Source: Theocolax elegans (Eukaryota; Arthropoda; Insecta; Hymenoptera; Cerocephalidae). From it: DNA of 64,000 bases. The notes under the pieces were generated by a model. It saw nothing but the letters and a program-made list of their open reading frames with translations, did no database searches and had not been told where the DNA came from. Location: NCBI GenBank assembly GCA_026168455.1, contig CM047427.1, positions 39,064,905 to 39,128,904 of the forward strand. The letters are read 5' to 3'. Below, piece by piece: positions 10,870 to 21,645 of the stretch. The stretch's first letter is position 1. Each line of letters begins with the position of its first letter. The translations under genes were made by a program, and so were the position numbers.

Positions 10870-11550
10870 ATGAGCGTTACCCACTCGATCATGCTATATG
10901 GGGCGGAAATCTGGGCGGACGCGTTACACGTTAAGAGACGGGCGAAAGCGATGACTAGCGTACAGCGGGTGGGCGCATTAAGAATCGCGTGCGCGTACAG
11001 AACGGTGTCCGAAAACGCCGTTCTGGTTATCGCGGGCGTAATTCCGATCGACTTACTTGCGACGGAACGAAAGCGCATATACGATCGAAGCGCTGACACA
11101 GGATGGGTCGACACTGCGACAGACGAACGTACGAAAACAATGGAACTCTGGCAAACACGGTGGACAAATACCCAACAGGCGCGATGGACACGTAGACTTA
11201 TCCCTGCGGTTGCTCCGTGGAAGGGGAGAAAGCACGGTGAGGTAGACTTCTATCTCACCCAATTTTTCTCTAGACACGGATACTTCCGCGGCTATCTACA
11301 CAAGATGGGCAGACTTGCTTCACCTGAATGTAAGTACTGTAGATGGGTCTATGATGACGCTGATCATACGTTCTTCGCCTGCAGGCGATGGGCAGATCAA
11401 TGTCAACGACTTGAAATGGACATAGAAGCGATCACGCCGGAAAACGTGACGAGACTTATGACGACGAACGCGGACAACTGGCGGTTGATCGCTACATACG
11501 TTGTGAATGTTCTGCGGAGCAAAAAAGCAGATGGATGTCTGACAGATTGA
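10870..11550 (+). pseudogene. R1-clade ORF2, C-terminal third
   Basis: Opens in the post-RT region with THSIMLYGAEIWADAL, matching element A (VVSSVILYGAPIWADAL). It continues through YRTVSENAVLVIAG and ends with the zinc finger CKYCRWVYDDADHTFFAC. Endonuclease and catalytic RT motifs are absent because of the internal deletion. The remaining 226 codons are open. Confidence 0.75.
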
Positions 11551-11821
11551 GCGAATGTGATTCGAGAATGAATGAGTAAAAGAATGAATGTGTTTTTTGG
11601 ACACGCAAGGACAGCCGCCCAGTCTGAAGTAATGTGAATAACAGTTCCGGGCTGGTGTCGGTGCGAACAGAGATATGTGGGTTTAATGGGTATTAGTAGT
11701 TTGCTCCTACTGAGTCCCACACTCGGTGCACTGTCTGCTCTTGCGAGGGGGTGAATAGTTTGCCGGTTGTGCGTAAAATGTCATTACCACAGACTCCAAA
11801 AAAAAAAAAGAAATAATAATA

Positions 11822-12547
11822 TACCGTAAAAATATAAAAGCTGTGCTGATGATTCTAAAAAGTAACTCAAGCATAACATGACAAAATGTTATATTTTAAT
11901 AACTCTTGAAATGCAAGTATTCAAAAAAATAAGCAAATTTAAGAGGTAACTTTTATCACACGCTTTCACATTACAATATTGAAAAAAAATGTATACCACA
12001 GTTGTTTGTTGTTATTTATATTTCGTTTTCACGTGCAACGAATCTTAAGATAAAATCAATTTATCATGTTTTATATATTATATATATATATTACATATGT
12101 GGGGTAGTTTACACTGCTTGGGGTGGCAAAGTAAAAAAAGATGAAACATGTCAATTATAATATTTGTTAAAGTAAACAAAAACGCTTTTTTCTATTTTTT
12201 TGAGGTCATAACTTGGTTTTTTTTAGAGAAAAAAAGCATAAAAAGTCTAGTCTTTTTAAATATAAAATAAGGGCTGCAACCCCTTGGATCATAAAAATAT
12301 CTTGTATCTTACGTTTCATGTAACAAATATTTTGCAGTTAGTTTCATCTAAAAATATTAATTATTATTTCAAAGACAATCGCCATGTCGCTAATTAATTT
12401 ATTTTTGGGGTAAAATTTAGGGGTTGATTTCACCCCTTAAAAGTGGATGTTAGTACAAAAAAATACGTACCTCTTATTTTTTCGAATACTACAACATATC
12501 ACACAATGGTTGAAATCGGTGGGGTCGGGTTGGGGTATATTCCTTGT
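11822..12547 (-). repeat. Outer part of the inverted DDE transposon copy
   Basis: Matches 2398-3240 in reverse complement and shows the SINE-free state of that sequence (AAATTTAAGAGGTAACTTTTATCACACGC at the empty site, 11937-11965). AT-rich with a (TA)n run at 12073-12092. No gene. Confidence 0.65.
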
Positions 12548-12679
12548 AAGAAAAATAAGAAATATATTAATATATTGATCGATTCCACCAATGACAATGA
12601 CAACGACCATGAAAATGGTATTTTACAGGCAAAATGATTAAGTGGGGTTTCTGCTGGAGAACCTAATGTGGTTTCAGGG

Positions 12680-13560
12680 GGGAGAGTACGGGGGGTTTTC
12701 TCAATGTGAAATCGTTTAGAGGTCACATGAAGCTGATCCGTCAGTCACTTTCTGAGTCTTCCTCTTTTGACATCTTTGGTGTTGCTCAGATCAAGCTGGA
12801 CTCAAAAGTAATGGATCACATTCTCCATGACAAGGGATATACGGTAATCAGAGAGGATAGAAATGCCCAAGGTGGTAGGGTAGCTTTATATATAAGATCT
12901 AATTTAAAATGTAAAATCCTTGCAATATCCAAAACTGAGCACGGCTAAGCCTGGAATACCAGAATATATTTTCTGTAAAATTCAGGACAATGATGCACCA
13001 CCTGCACTTACAGTTGTTATTTAATGACCACCGAAAATTGCTTTTACCAGAGATCCTGAGCTTTTAGACACTCTACGAATATATTGTCGCGAATATAGTA
13101 ATACAATTATTATGGATAGTCTGAATGTCGATTTCCTGAGAGATGGCGATAATGCTAAATTTGTGCGTAATCATTTTGCAGAACTTTCTCTGCAATTAGT
13201 CTAGCATGGGCACACGCTTTTTAGGCCAACATCGCGCACATGGTTAGACGTGATCAGTGTTGCCAGATAGAGGTGTTTTTTCTTTGTTGCACTTGCACAA
13301 TATGACCACATTTACATTAGATAATAGAGGACAGAAAAACCCTAAATGCTAACCCTGGCCGTGATTCTAGTAGATGACAATGGCTCTATTATTGACTCGG
13401 ACAATATAGCTGCGACTTTTCACAATAGCCATAACGTTTTTTATGTTTCAATTCTGTATAAGAGTACATTCAATACAGCTTCTAAAAATATAATTGATTG
13501 TGATTTTTCATCATTTGCGTAGATATTCAAAGGACCATTATTTCATGGCTGTACTAATGT
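12680..13560 (+). pseudogene. CR1/L2-type LINE endonuclease remnant
   Basis: Frames around 12706-12948 and then 12955-13290 carry apurinic-endonuclease-like landmarks of CR1/L2-type LINEs: YTVIREDRNAQGGRVALYIR, then a PEYIFCKIQ-like stretch, RPPKIAFTRDPELLDTL and MDSLNVDFL in the place of the usual GDFN motif. A diverged linker continues to about 13560. Multiple stops. No RT follows here; a similar RT remnant lies at 33699-34500. Confidence 0.6.
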
Positions 13561-13805
13561 AAAAACTGATACGTATACATTCCATATACACCATGAGTAA
13601 ATGTATTTAAGGGATGAATGCGGACCGAATGAATTAATTAAGCGTGATTGGGAATTGTGTCGTCCGATTTTATTTATTGCTTTTAGCTCATTTTACTTTA
13701 TTCTTCGACTGATAGATGTATTGACCGAAAGTTTACTTATTTGTATTGTTTATTGACTTACTGTAATCTCACTGTATGTATATATACACATATATATACA
13801 TATAT
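13561..13805. other. Unassigned, possible LINE 3' end
   Basis: AT-rich sequence running into (TA)n with ACATATATATACATATATA (13786-13805). It may be the 3' UTR of the preceding LINE. No other signal. Confidence 0.3.
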
Positions 13806-15137
13806 AATAGGGGGGCTTCGCCCCCCTGCGCGCTTCGCGCGCCAACCCCCTATTTTTAATTTCGAAAAAGGCTTTTCGTAATAAATTTATTTTAAATAAT
13901 GTTTTAAATTATATTATTTTTTCACTACCATGGACACCTTAGAAATTAAACCGATTCACACAACACCTTGGAGGTACTGTTATAATGCATTGGGTTTTAT
14001 ACCAAAAATTTAATTTTTTTTTAAATACGATTATAATTTATAAATAAAAGTTTTTACCAAAATTTAGTATAATGAAATCAGAATAATAGTAATAAAAAAA
14101 ATAAAAACATTAAATGTTAACTGTAAATTTTAAACTATATGAATTCCTATAAAGCTTAAATTTATATTTTACTAATTATAAATGTTAATGAAACATTAAC
14201 TTACCAAAAATAGTAAAATGCATCTACTTACTAAATTGTAGTATTTAGTAACTACTAAACGGATTTAAATAGAACTTCACCTCCTATAATTAATTTATTT
14301 AATGACGAAGGATCATCGCCAAAAGTTCTATGGCATTAATATTTTGTACTTTTAGAGTAATAAAACTTTCTTCTTAAATAAATAAATTTTTTTATTAATT
14401 TTTATTAATTTTATAGAACTATTTATATAATTTTAGTGGCATATAAATAAAAACCTGTTTCTTCCATTTCTCCTGTAATTCGTAATTTGCACCCTCTTTC
14501 AAAATTTGCGTTCTAATCCATAATTATATCCAATTTATTTTTTCCTTTAGTTACAGAGCCCATATATTTATCTTGATTATTATAATCAAATTCATTCCTT
14601 AGAAAACCTTCTGTTTCTAATAAATACATACTTGATTATTTAAAATATTGTTTTCTATAAATATACGTAATCTACTCACTTATATATCCATACAATATTG
14701 AAATATTAATTTAAAAAATATTTAAATTAAATCCTCCTAAATTAATAGTTTTTGAAAATCTATTCAAATATAATTCGTATTTTATATTGCCACTGTTAAA
14801 ATTTGAATTTTCTTTTGCCTGTACTGTTTATAATAGAATTATCTTAAAAATGCAATAATTAATATATTTAATTTTTAACTCATTGTATATATCATATGGA
14901 TATTTGGAAAAGTGTATGTTATACTTGATTAAAATTTATTTAATCTTCAAACAATTTTGCATCTGTATTTAAAGCATTACATTGCATTTTAGATCCGTTA
15001 TTATATTATTGAGTATACGTTTAAATATTTTATGAGTTTTATCAAGAATGAGTAAACTAATACACATTCTTTCAAGTTATGTTCACAACTTTTTTTTTGC
15101 GCAAGGAAAAAATACATATATTATGTATTCTTGAAAA
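13806..15137 (-). mobile_element. Helitron-like element, minus orientation
   Basis: Bases 13806-14400 match 22827-23438 in reverse complement. The shared terminus is a pair of GC hairpins (GGGGGGCTTCGCCCCCC and GCGCGCTTCGCGCGC). In the sister copy the end is followed by CTAG, as expected for a Helitron 3' end; here it reads CTAT. Part of the interior (14440-14640) has protein-like sequence on the minus strand. A possible 5' TC end lies near 15137. A third, internally deleted copy is at 24128-24505. Helicase is absent, so this is non-autonomous. Confidence 0.55.
14440..14645 (-). pseudogene. Possible Helitron accessory protein fragment
   Basis: Minus-strand frame from about 14645 reads MYLLETEGFLRNEFDYNNQD, then TKGKNKLDIIMD, a stop, and NANFERGCKLRITGEMEE. 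The style suggests a small OB-fold or RPA-like ssDNA-binding protein such as some Helitrons carry, but no motif is decisive. A stop breaks it. Confidence 0.25.
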
Positions 15138-15164
15138 AACAATTTTAAAATATATATCTCTCTA

Positions 15165-15222
15165 TAATATATAAATATTTTGCCGCCGCCGCCGCCGCCG
15201 TGTCTAAGAATTCAGAATTCAA
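15165..15222 (-). repeat. GAATTCTGAATTC / (CGG)n motif, copy 1 (inverted)
   Basis: Reads on minus as GAATTCTGAATTCTTAGACA then CGG repeats and AAATATTTATATATTATAG. The same ~60-bp block occurs on plus at 32612-32668 and 60283-60338, where a foldback element follows. It is a conserved flank of unknown origin. Confidence 0.7.
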
Positions 15223-15264
15223 CATATATATATATATGTTTTATATATATATATATGTCATATA

Positions 15265-15692
15265 CCGACGCGGTGGCGGAGTGGCGGAGACGCACGTCGG
15301 CCGATCACGAAAGTTAAGCAGCACTGAGTGCGGTTCGTACTTGGATGGGTGACACCATTCTTGTGCGGCTTTCGGGATCGGTTAGGTGTTTTTCCACACT
15401 TCACAACGTGAGCGGGAGGTGTGAAACATTCGGCTTCGGTGTCAAGGCCTACGCAATGTGACTTTGACACCCAAAAAGAATGTTTCGAATACACCGGCCA
15501 TCTCGGGTGAGGTTTTCCCTGCTTCACAGGTTTCCCTCATCCACGGGCATAACCCCGGGCGAATGCGAGATGGTGGGGTTTTTAAGGGAGGGATAAAAGC
15601 ACCCACACATAGGTGGTAGGTGGACACCGTTAAAGTCCCCAGGGGGATAAACGGTAGGAAGTGCCAGGAAAAAGAGTGCACAAAATCAAGAA
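15265..15692 (+). mobile_element. 5S-rRNA-derived SINE (SINE3 class)
   Basis: 15301-15354 is clearly derived from the 3' half of 5S rRNA: an A-box-like AAGTTAAGCAGC (15311-15322), then TACTTGGATGGGTGAC (15338-15353), the C box of the 5S internal control region. The 5' half of 5S is replaced by an unrelated GGCGGAGTGGCGGAG segment and the 3' hairpin of 5S is absent, so it is not a 5S gene. A ~330-bp body follows and ends in poly(A) then (TA)n (15688-15722). RNA polymerase III transcription from the 5S promoter is the expected mode. SINEs with 5S heads are much rarer than tRNA-headed ones. Confidence 0.7.
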
Positions 15693-15803
15693 TAAAAAAA
15701 AAAAATATATATATATATATATATGTCATATATATATGTTATATATATGTTATATATATATTATATATATATGTTATATATATGTGTTATATATATATAT
15801 ATA
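15693..15803. repeat. (TA)n tract with ATATGT interruptions
   Basis: Compound TA/ATATGT microsatellite between the two SINEs. Similar tracts flank every foldback element in the window. Confidence 0.85.
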
Positions 15804-16184
15804 TTTTTTTTTATGTTATTTTTTATGTTATTTAACGTCGCTCTATTTATGCTGCCAGGGCTAATCAGCGACGGAGATGAACGGTGTGTCTGTAAACAAA
15901 GCACATGTAGTTGAAACAGTGGTGCTTGTGTCCATCGGAAGATATCATCGGTCACTGTAATTAGTCTAATAATTACAGTTTCCTGTCCTCCCGATGGAAC
16001 AACCGCGATCCTCTTTACATCTTCGCGTCCCTAACTGGCGTCACATTATAGTGACACGCCGAGCCACTGAGTCGCGGTGTTCGAAAAATGCACATGAAAA
16101 ATTTTCAGAGGTACACGTCTGGGATCGAACCCACGACCCTCGGTGTGAGAGTCGGGAGCTCTACCCATGAGCCACCGCGGCTCC
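15804..16184 (-). mobile_element. tRNA-derived SINE (Glu-like head)
   Basis: The minus-strand head (16184 to about 16119) has the A box TGGCTCATGGGTAGAG, the B box GGTTCGATCCC and a CTC-containing anticodon loop, i.e. Glu-like. A body with an inserted ~180-bp middle follows, then the same 3' module as the SINE at 2963-3168: CAAGCACCACTG, then the hairpin CGTCGCT/AGCGACG (15836-15842, 15867-15873), then an A-rich tail. It is flanked by (TA)n on both sides. Confidence 0.75.
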
Positions 16185-16186
16185 TA

Positions 16187-16188
16187 TG

Positions 16189-16228
<40 letters not shown>

Positions 16229-16254
16229 CATATATTACATATATTACATATATA

Positions 16255-16291
<37 letters not shown>

Positions 16292-16316
16292 ATATATATG
16301 TAATATATATATAAAA
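16187..16316. repeat. (TA)n tract
   Basis: Nearly pure TA with TTACATATA interruptions, leading into a short GT-rich stretch (16316-16333) that is the target of LINE copy B. Confidence 0.85.
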
Positions 16317-16333
16317 GTGTGTGTCTGTGTGTG

Positions 16334-17993
16334 TTTTTTTTTTCCGAAGAGGTGGAGAAATGCTTAATGCACCATGACTGGAGCCATGCGAGACTCCCCG
16401 TGTGTGGGACTCTTCTACCGAAGGATGTCGATAGGCATACCCACTAAAACTCCACCTCTTTTCTTACCTTTATTCCCCCGCGGGAGCCGCCGCGAGGCAT
16501 TACTTCGCGGAGGGAGGCAACGGCTATGCAGGCAGACTAAGTTCGTGGTCTCTCAACCAAGTGGCGACCACTTCTATAGAGACGTCTCCGAGATATTCGA
16601 TCTCTTCGACACTCTTTGCGACCACCACTAGCGCCACGTCGTCCGCGAAAGCCACCATCCAGACACCCTCCAGAAGTTGCTGCCTAAGCAGGCCGTCATA
16701 GACAGCGTTCCAGAGTAGGGGCCCAATGACCGAACCCTGCGGCACGTCTCCCGTGATGTTGTGGGTGTGCACACCGTCGTCGGTGTCGTAGAGCAGAGTA
16801 CGGTCAGTCAGATAACTCGAGGTGACCTCCCTGAGATAGAGTGGTACTTGGAAGTGCTGCAGGGACGATGTCGTCCCATCTGGCAGAATTGAAGGCATTC
16901 CGGATGTCCAAGGTGATGATGGCACACGTCCGACTTGCACTCCGACCAGCATTGATGGCGTTTGTGGCTATACCAACAACTCTGCCTACAGCGTCCATGG
17001 TCGATCGACCCTTTCGGAAGCCGAACTGGTTGTCGGAGAGGTCTCCGGCCCGACCGATGGCCGCTGCGAGCCTGGCGCAGATCACCCGCTCCAGAAGCTT
17101 CCCAACTATATCTAGTAGACAGAGAGGGCGGTAAGATGATGGCTCCTCCGGGGGTTTGTTTCCCTTCGGTAGGAGTACCAGCCTCTGCGTCTTCCACTGG
17201 GCCGGGAAGCAACCTTCTCTCAGGCATACGTTGAATGCGTCCAGGAACAAGCCCGGAGCACTCATCGCCGCTGTCTTGACGGCCAGGCCAGGTATTCCGT
17301 CAGGCCCTGGGGCTTTACGTACGGAAATACCTTTAGCGGCCATCCTCAGTTCGGCTTCACTAATGTCTGGCGATTCGGCTGCACCAATGGTGGCCATCAG
17401 GCCCGTCCCTGTTGCCCTTTTCCGATGTTCTGGAGACAGGTGGCGGACTACTCCGTCCAGAAAAACTGTGTCGGTGGGTGCAACAGCGCCCCCGGGGTTG
17501 ATCTTATTCATAACCGTTTTATACGGTCTGCCCCAGGGGTCGTGGACCACCTCCTCACATAGCTCCTGCCAACACCTTCTCTTGGCAGCCTTGATGGCCA
17601 CCTTGAGATCCCTCCGCTTTTGTTCGTATTCTGCGGAACGATCTTGGAACCGCGGTGTTGCCCTCGCTCTTTGGTGCAGCCCTCTGGCACGCAGGCACTC
17701 ACGTCTCTTTTCTGCGATGTCCTCATTCCACCAGTTTATTGGTGGGCGGCCGCGAGGATTGAACTTCACGGCCATAGAGGCATCGCAAGCCGCTGTTAAG
17801 GCATTCGTGAGGCCTCGTGCTTTTTTTCGGCGGTTCCCTCGACTTTTGCCCCCTCAAGGGAGCAGAGGAACGCCTCACGATCAAACGTGGCTGGTGCCCA
17901 TCTCTCTCTTGCTCCTCTTCCTGCTCTCTTTGTCCTCCCGCTGGTCAGCTGGAGCTGGTATACGAGTGCTTGGTGGTTACTACCCGTGTAACG
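16334..17993 (-). pseudogene. R1-clade LINE copy B: ORF2 and 3' UTR part
   Basis: The minus strand is almost identical to bases 26920-29396 of element A but has a deletion after the RT. RT landmarks are YRPLCLLDIVGKLLERVI, FGFRKGRSTMDAVG, LDIRNAFNSARW, GDVPQGSVIGPLLWN and FADDVAL, on two frames (17775-16804 and 16952-16524). The poly(A) tail (poly(T) at 16334-16343 on plus) abuts GT repeats. ORF2 carries the same two frameshifts as element A (near 17815 and 16860). The 5' part continues at 22486-22826 because element C is inserted in between. It ends soon after RT, so most of the C-terminal domain is missing. Confidence 0.85.
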
Positions 17994-17998
17994 GGTAA

Positions 17999-18470
17999 GA
18001 ACATAAACGAGAAAGAGATAGTCGAAATAATAACCGAACAGAACCCATGCACACAGGACGAGGCCAAAAGGCAGATAATTCCGAAATTTAAAACAGGCAA
18101 GAAAGAGGGAACTAGGACGAATTGGGTAGTAGAAGTGACACCTGAAATGAGAAGTAGGTTGTTAGAAAAGAGGAGAGTATTCGTAGATTATCAATCGTGT
18201 AAAGTACAGGATTTCGTGCTCGTCTCCAGGTGCTACAAGTGCCAGGGTTACGGACACATCAGCAAGGTATGCCATAATGAGGTATACTGCTCTCATTGCG
18301 CCGAAAAGGGTCATTCCTTTGATAAATGCCCGAACAAAAATAATCAGAAAAAGTGTATTAATTGTGTAAAGGCCAAGAAAAAGGCTGAACACAACGTCCT
18401 AGACACAAAATGCCCTTGTTATGTTAGGGCATTAGAGAGGCTTGTCAACAACACGGATTACGGAGAATAA
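17999..18470 (+). pseudogene. LINE C ORF1 (gag-like), C-terminal half
   Basis: Open from the truncation point to TAA at 18468. It ends with three CCHC-type knuckles: CYKCQGYGHISKVC, CSHCAEKGHSFDKC and CINCVKAKKKAEHNVLDTKC. This number and spacing fit R1-clade ORF1 proteins, which bind element RNA. The N-terminal half was lost by 5' truncation. The end overlaps ORF2 by about 29 bp in the +1 frame. Confidence 0.75.
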
Positions 18471-21400
18471 GAACAGTAGGTTATTTGTAGCTCAACTTAA
18501 TGCCAGGCGATCGAGAAGGGTAGTACCCGAGATCAGGCAAAAAGCGTATGAAAATGGCATACAAGCTTTAATGTTACAAGAGCCGTATACAAGATCGAAT
18601 AAAGTGATGGATTACGGAATGGGAATAAGAATTGTCTCTGGAAAGGAAAACCCATGGGCCGCTATAGCTATAACAGACCCGAACGCAGTAGTTTTGCAAA
18701 TATCAAATCTCTGCACGACACACTTTGCGGTTGCAGAAGTTTCGATACCATATAAAGTATATCTTATAAGTGGATACTTCCAACTAAAGGATGATATCGA
18801 AGTGCATCTTAGCACGCTGCAAACAATTATTAATGCACTGGAAGGAAAGAACTTTATCATTGGTGTCGACTCTAATGCCCGATCAGCCTTATGGGGTCCA
18901 GTAGACACAGACGCAAAAGGAGAAAAACTAGAGGAGTTCATTATCCAGAATAATTTGAGTGTAATAAATGACCCTAATAGCATAGCAACAGTTGCAAGTG
19001 AAGTTGGAGAAGGACACGTAGATGTAACAATAGCCTCACCTAACATGATCGAGAGAATACATAACTGGAAAGTTCAAAAGAACTGGACTTCCAGCGATCA
19101 TAGGACTATAACGTTCGAAATAGGAGAAATGGCTGTAAGCGGGAGATACAGAAACAGCGAAAATATGAGGCGTTACATGACTAGCAAGGCTAATTGGGGT
19201 TTATTTGTACACACTCTAAGAGAAAACTGGAAACCAATTCCGAACTATCACGATACGGGCTCAACGATCGCCGGCTTTAGAAACATAACCAAAGGCATAA
19301 GGATGGCATGTGACAAAGCCATACCAACAAAGAACAAATCAAATAGGAAAGTCCCATGGTGGAATGAAGAACTGACTCAGGCCAAAAAATACACGAACAA
19401 ACTGAGACGGCAATTTCAAAAGGAAAGAAACCCAGAACAGAGAGAGTATAAGAAAAGGGTTTATAAGACGGCCAAGAGACAGTATACAAGGCAAATTGAC
19501 TCGACAAAGACCCATAAATGGCAAGAGTTCGTAACTAGACAAGGCAATGACAATCCATGGAGCTTACCGTACAAACTGGCCGCCAAAAAGGCAAGGATTA
19601 GAGACATCGCAAGTAACATCCTAACAGATAGTGGATACACGATGACTTGGGAAGAAACAGCAAAACAGATTCTAGACCAACTGTTTCCCGACGATGAAAT
19701 ATACTCAGAGACACAAGAGCAAGCGAATATAAGGCTGCAGAACAACAGATATACAGACGAATACAGAGAAACGGAGGAGTTTACAATAACAGAGATGGTA
19801 CAAGTGGTAAAGAAAATGAAGCCAGGTAAAGCTCCAGGAACAGACTGTTTCGATCTGATGATAATTAAAAGTGCTCTAGAGGTAGTCGGCGAAGATCTGT
19901 TAAAGTTGTACAATAGCTGTTTAAAGTATGGCATCTTTCCGAACATGTGGAAAGTTGGAAAGGTCATAACTATTAAAAAAGGAATCGATAAAGATCCAAG
20001 TATCCTAAGCTCGTATAGACCAATATGCCTTTTATCTATACTAGGCAAAATACTGGAAGGATTGATAATCAGAAAACTGGAGAAAGTAGTGGAACCCAGT
20101 CTTTCAGATAAACAATAAGGCTTCAGGAAGAATAGATCCACAGAAGATGCGATTGTCTATGTAGTTAATAAAGTGAAGCAATCCAACAAGAAGTACGTAA
20201 TCATAATGTTTCTTGACATTAAGGGAGCATTTGATAACGTATGGTGGCCAGGAGTACTGGAAAAGCTAAGACACATGAGATGCCCCTGGAGACTGTATGA
20301 AATAATTAGGGATTACCTCTGTAATAGGAAAGTAATTATTTCCGAAGGTGGCAACTCTGCGAGCAAAGATGTGACAAAAGGTTGTCCCCAGGGCTCACTA
20401 CTGGGGCCAATACTATGGAACGTAGTGTTCGACGAAATACTTCACGCATTAGAAAGAGAAGGACATGAGACGATAGCCTATGCTGACGATCAGGCAGTGA
20501 TAGTAGAAGGAGACTCCAGGAGAGAACTAGAAATAAGAGGACAAGCTGCAATTGACATGATAGAGAGATGGAGCAAAAAGGTCAAAATGAAACATGCACC
20601 AGATAAATGCGGCATGCTCTTAGCCAAGGGAACATTCCATGAAAAATGTTACCCAGTAATTAAAATAAATGGCAAGAGAATTAAAAGACAGGAACCAGTT
20701 AAATATCTGGGAGTTTCTTTTGGCAAAGGCTTAAGTGTGCAGCATCATGTCACGGAGATCTCAATGAAAACCAGAGGAATCTTCCAAAGGTTAGCAAGAT
20801 TAGCTAGAGATGAGTGGGGCTTAGGCTATCGTTCTCTAGAAATAATATACAAAGGGGTATACATACCAATCATAACGTACGCAGCAGCAGGATGGTTTAA
20901 ACTCGCAAATAATGTCCAAAAGAAAAAGCTCATAATGTCACAGAGATTTGCTCTAATGAAGACAACGGGAGCATATAGAACCACTTCGGCTGAGTCCATC
21001 ACAATGATAACGGGTCACTTGCCGATAGATCTGGAATGTGAGAAAAGAATAGGAATGTATTACATAAGGAAGAACAAGGCATTTAAATACATGGAATTCA
21101 CATACCAGACGGTGGAGAATCCTCTACCAGGCAATGAATGGAAAAGAAAATACAATGCAAAGTGTGAATTGGACAAGGAATTGAGGAAAGTGTGGCAGTC
21201 GAGGTGGGATAATTCAATAAAGGGCAGACATACATATGAGATAATGCCAAACGTGGAAGAAAGAAGGAAAAAGACGTGGCTTAAACCGAGCAAGTACCTA
21301 ATGCAAATACTCAGTGGACATGGAAGTTTTCAAACTTTCAGATTGCGATTTAACTTTGTAGAATCAGACCTGTGTAGCTGCGGAGAGACAGACTCCCCGG

Positions 21401-21642
21401 AACATGTTATATGGAAATGCGTGAAGTACGAACAAATAAGACTAAAGCACATGCAGGAGACAGAGGCAGGAATGAGAGACACAAAAGCCTTATTGGAAAC
21501 AAAGGAAGGGACCGAGAGGCTGACAAGGATGACAAAAGAAATCTTGCTCGCAAAGGATGCTACGGAAATTCTAGAAAGAGATTTAGTCGTAGATATAGTG
21601 GAAACTGAGGAAGCAGAAGAGTTAAGGGAAGAGAATGAGTGA
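18442..21642 (+). pseudogene. LINE C ORF2: endonuclease-reverse transcriptase with one stop
   Basis: N-terminal APE-type endonuclease: AQLNARRSR, MLQEPYT, GVDSNARSALWG, HVDVTIAS, SSDHRTITF. Reverse transcriptase: KAPGTDCFD, SYRPICLLSILGKILEG, FLDIKGAFDNVWW, GCPQGSLLGPILWN and catalytic AYADD. C-terminal zinc finger CSCGETDSPEHVIWKC. One TAA (20116-20118) interrupts the RT inside a conserved DKQ-x-GFRKNRST block; otherwise about 1,066 codons are open. The first in-frame ATG lies inside the endonuclease (near 18571), so translation must be coupled to ORF1, probably in the overlap. This is the youngest-looking LINE here. Confidence 0.85.
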
Positions 21643-21645
21643 GTA

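Larger units (their letters stand above)
9139..11818 (+). mobile_element. R1-clade LINE copy E, internally deleted, in tandem with D
   Basis: Starts at CCGGGAACC immediately after the (ATA)n tail of copy D. It holds an ~830-bp 5' UTR, a frameshifted ORF1 (9967-10869), an abrupt junction into the 3' third of ORF2 (10870-11550), a 3' UTR, and poly(A) then AAT repeats (11795-11820). Endonuclease and reverse transcriptase are deleted. The head-to-tail arrangement with D is what insertion into the same microsatellite would give. Confidence 0.75.
5815..12547 (-). mobile_element. Right, inverted copy of the DDE transposon, split by later insertions
   Basis: Read on the minus strand, blocks 12547-11807, 7448-7071 and 5884-about 5815 join into one copy that parallels 2398-4060. 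It is interrupted by a mariner (about 5885-7070) and by two R1-clade LINEs (7449-11806) that sit exactly in its (AAT)n run. The copy ends near 5815, inside the start of the transposase frame, so it is truncated. Confidence 0.6.

Noticed and set aside
15301..15354. A 5S rRNA gene
   Set aside because: Only the internal promoter half is present; the 5' half and 3' stem are replaced and a SINE-like tail follows.
15620..16367. Frames rich in Tyr-Ile
   Set aside because: Translations of (TA)n microsatellites.
17156..17998. A 280-codon plus-strand open frame (also its mirror at 26904-27749 minus)
   Set aside because: It is antisense to the conserved endonuclease-RT reading of LINEs B and A and has no domain of its own.
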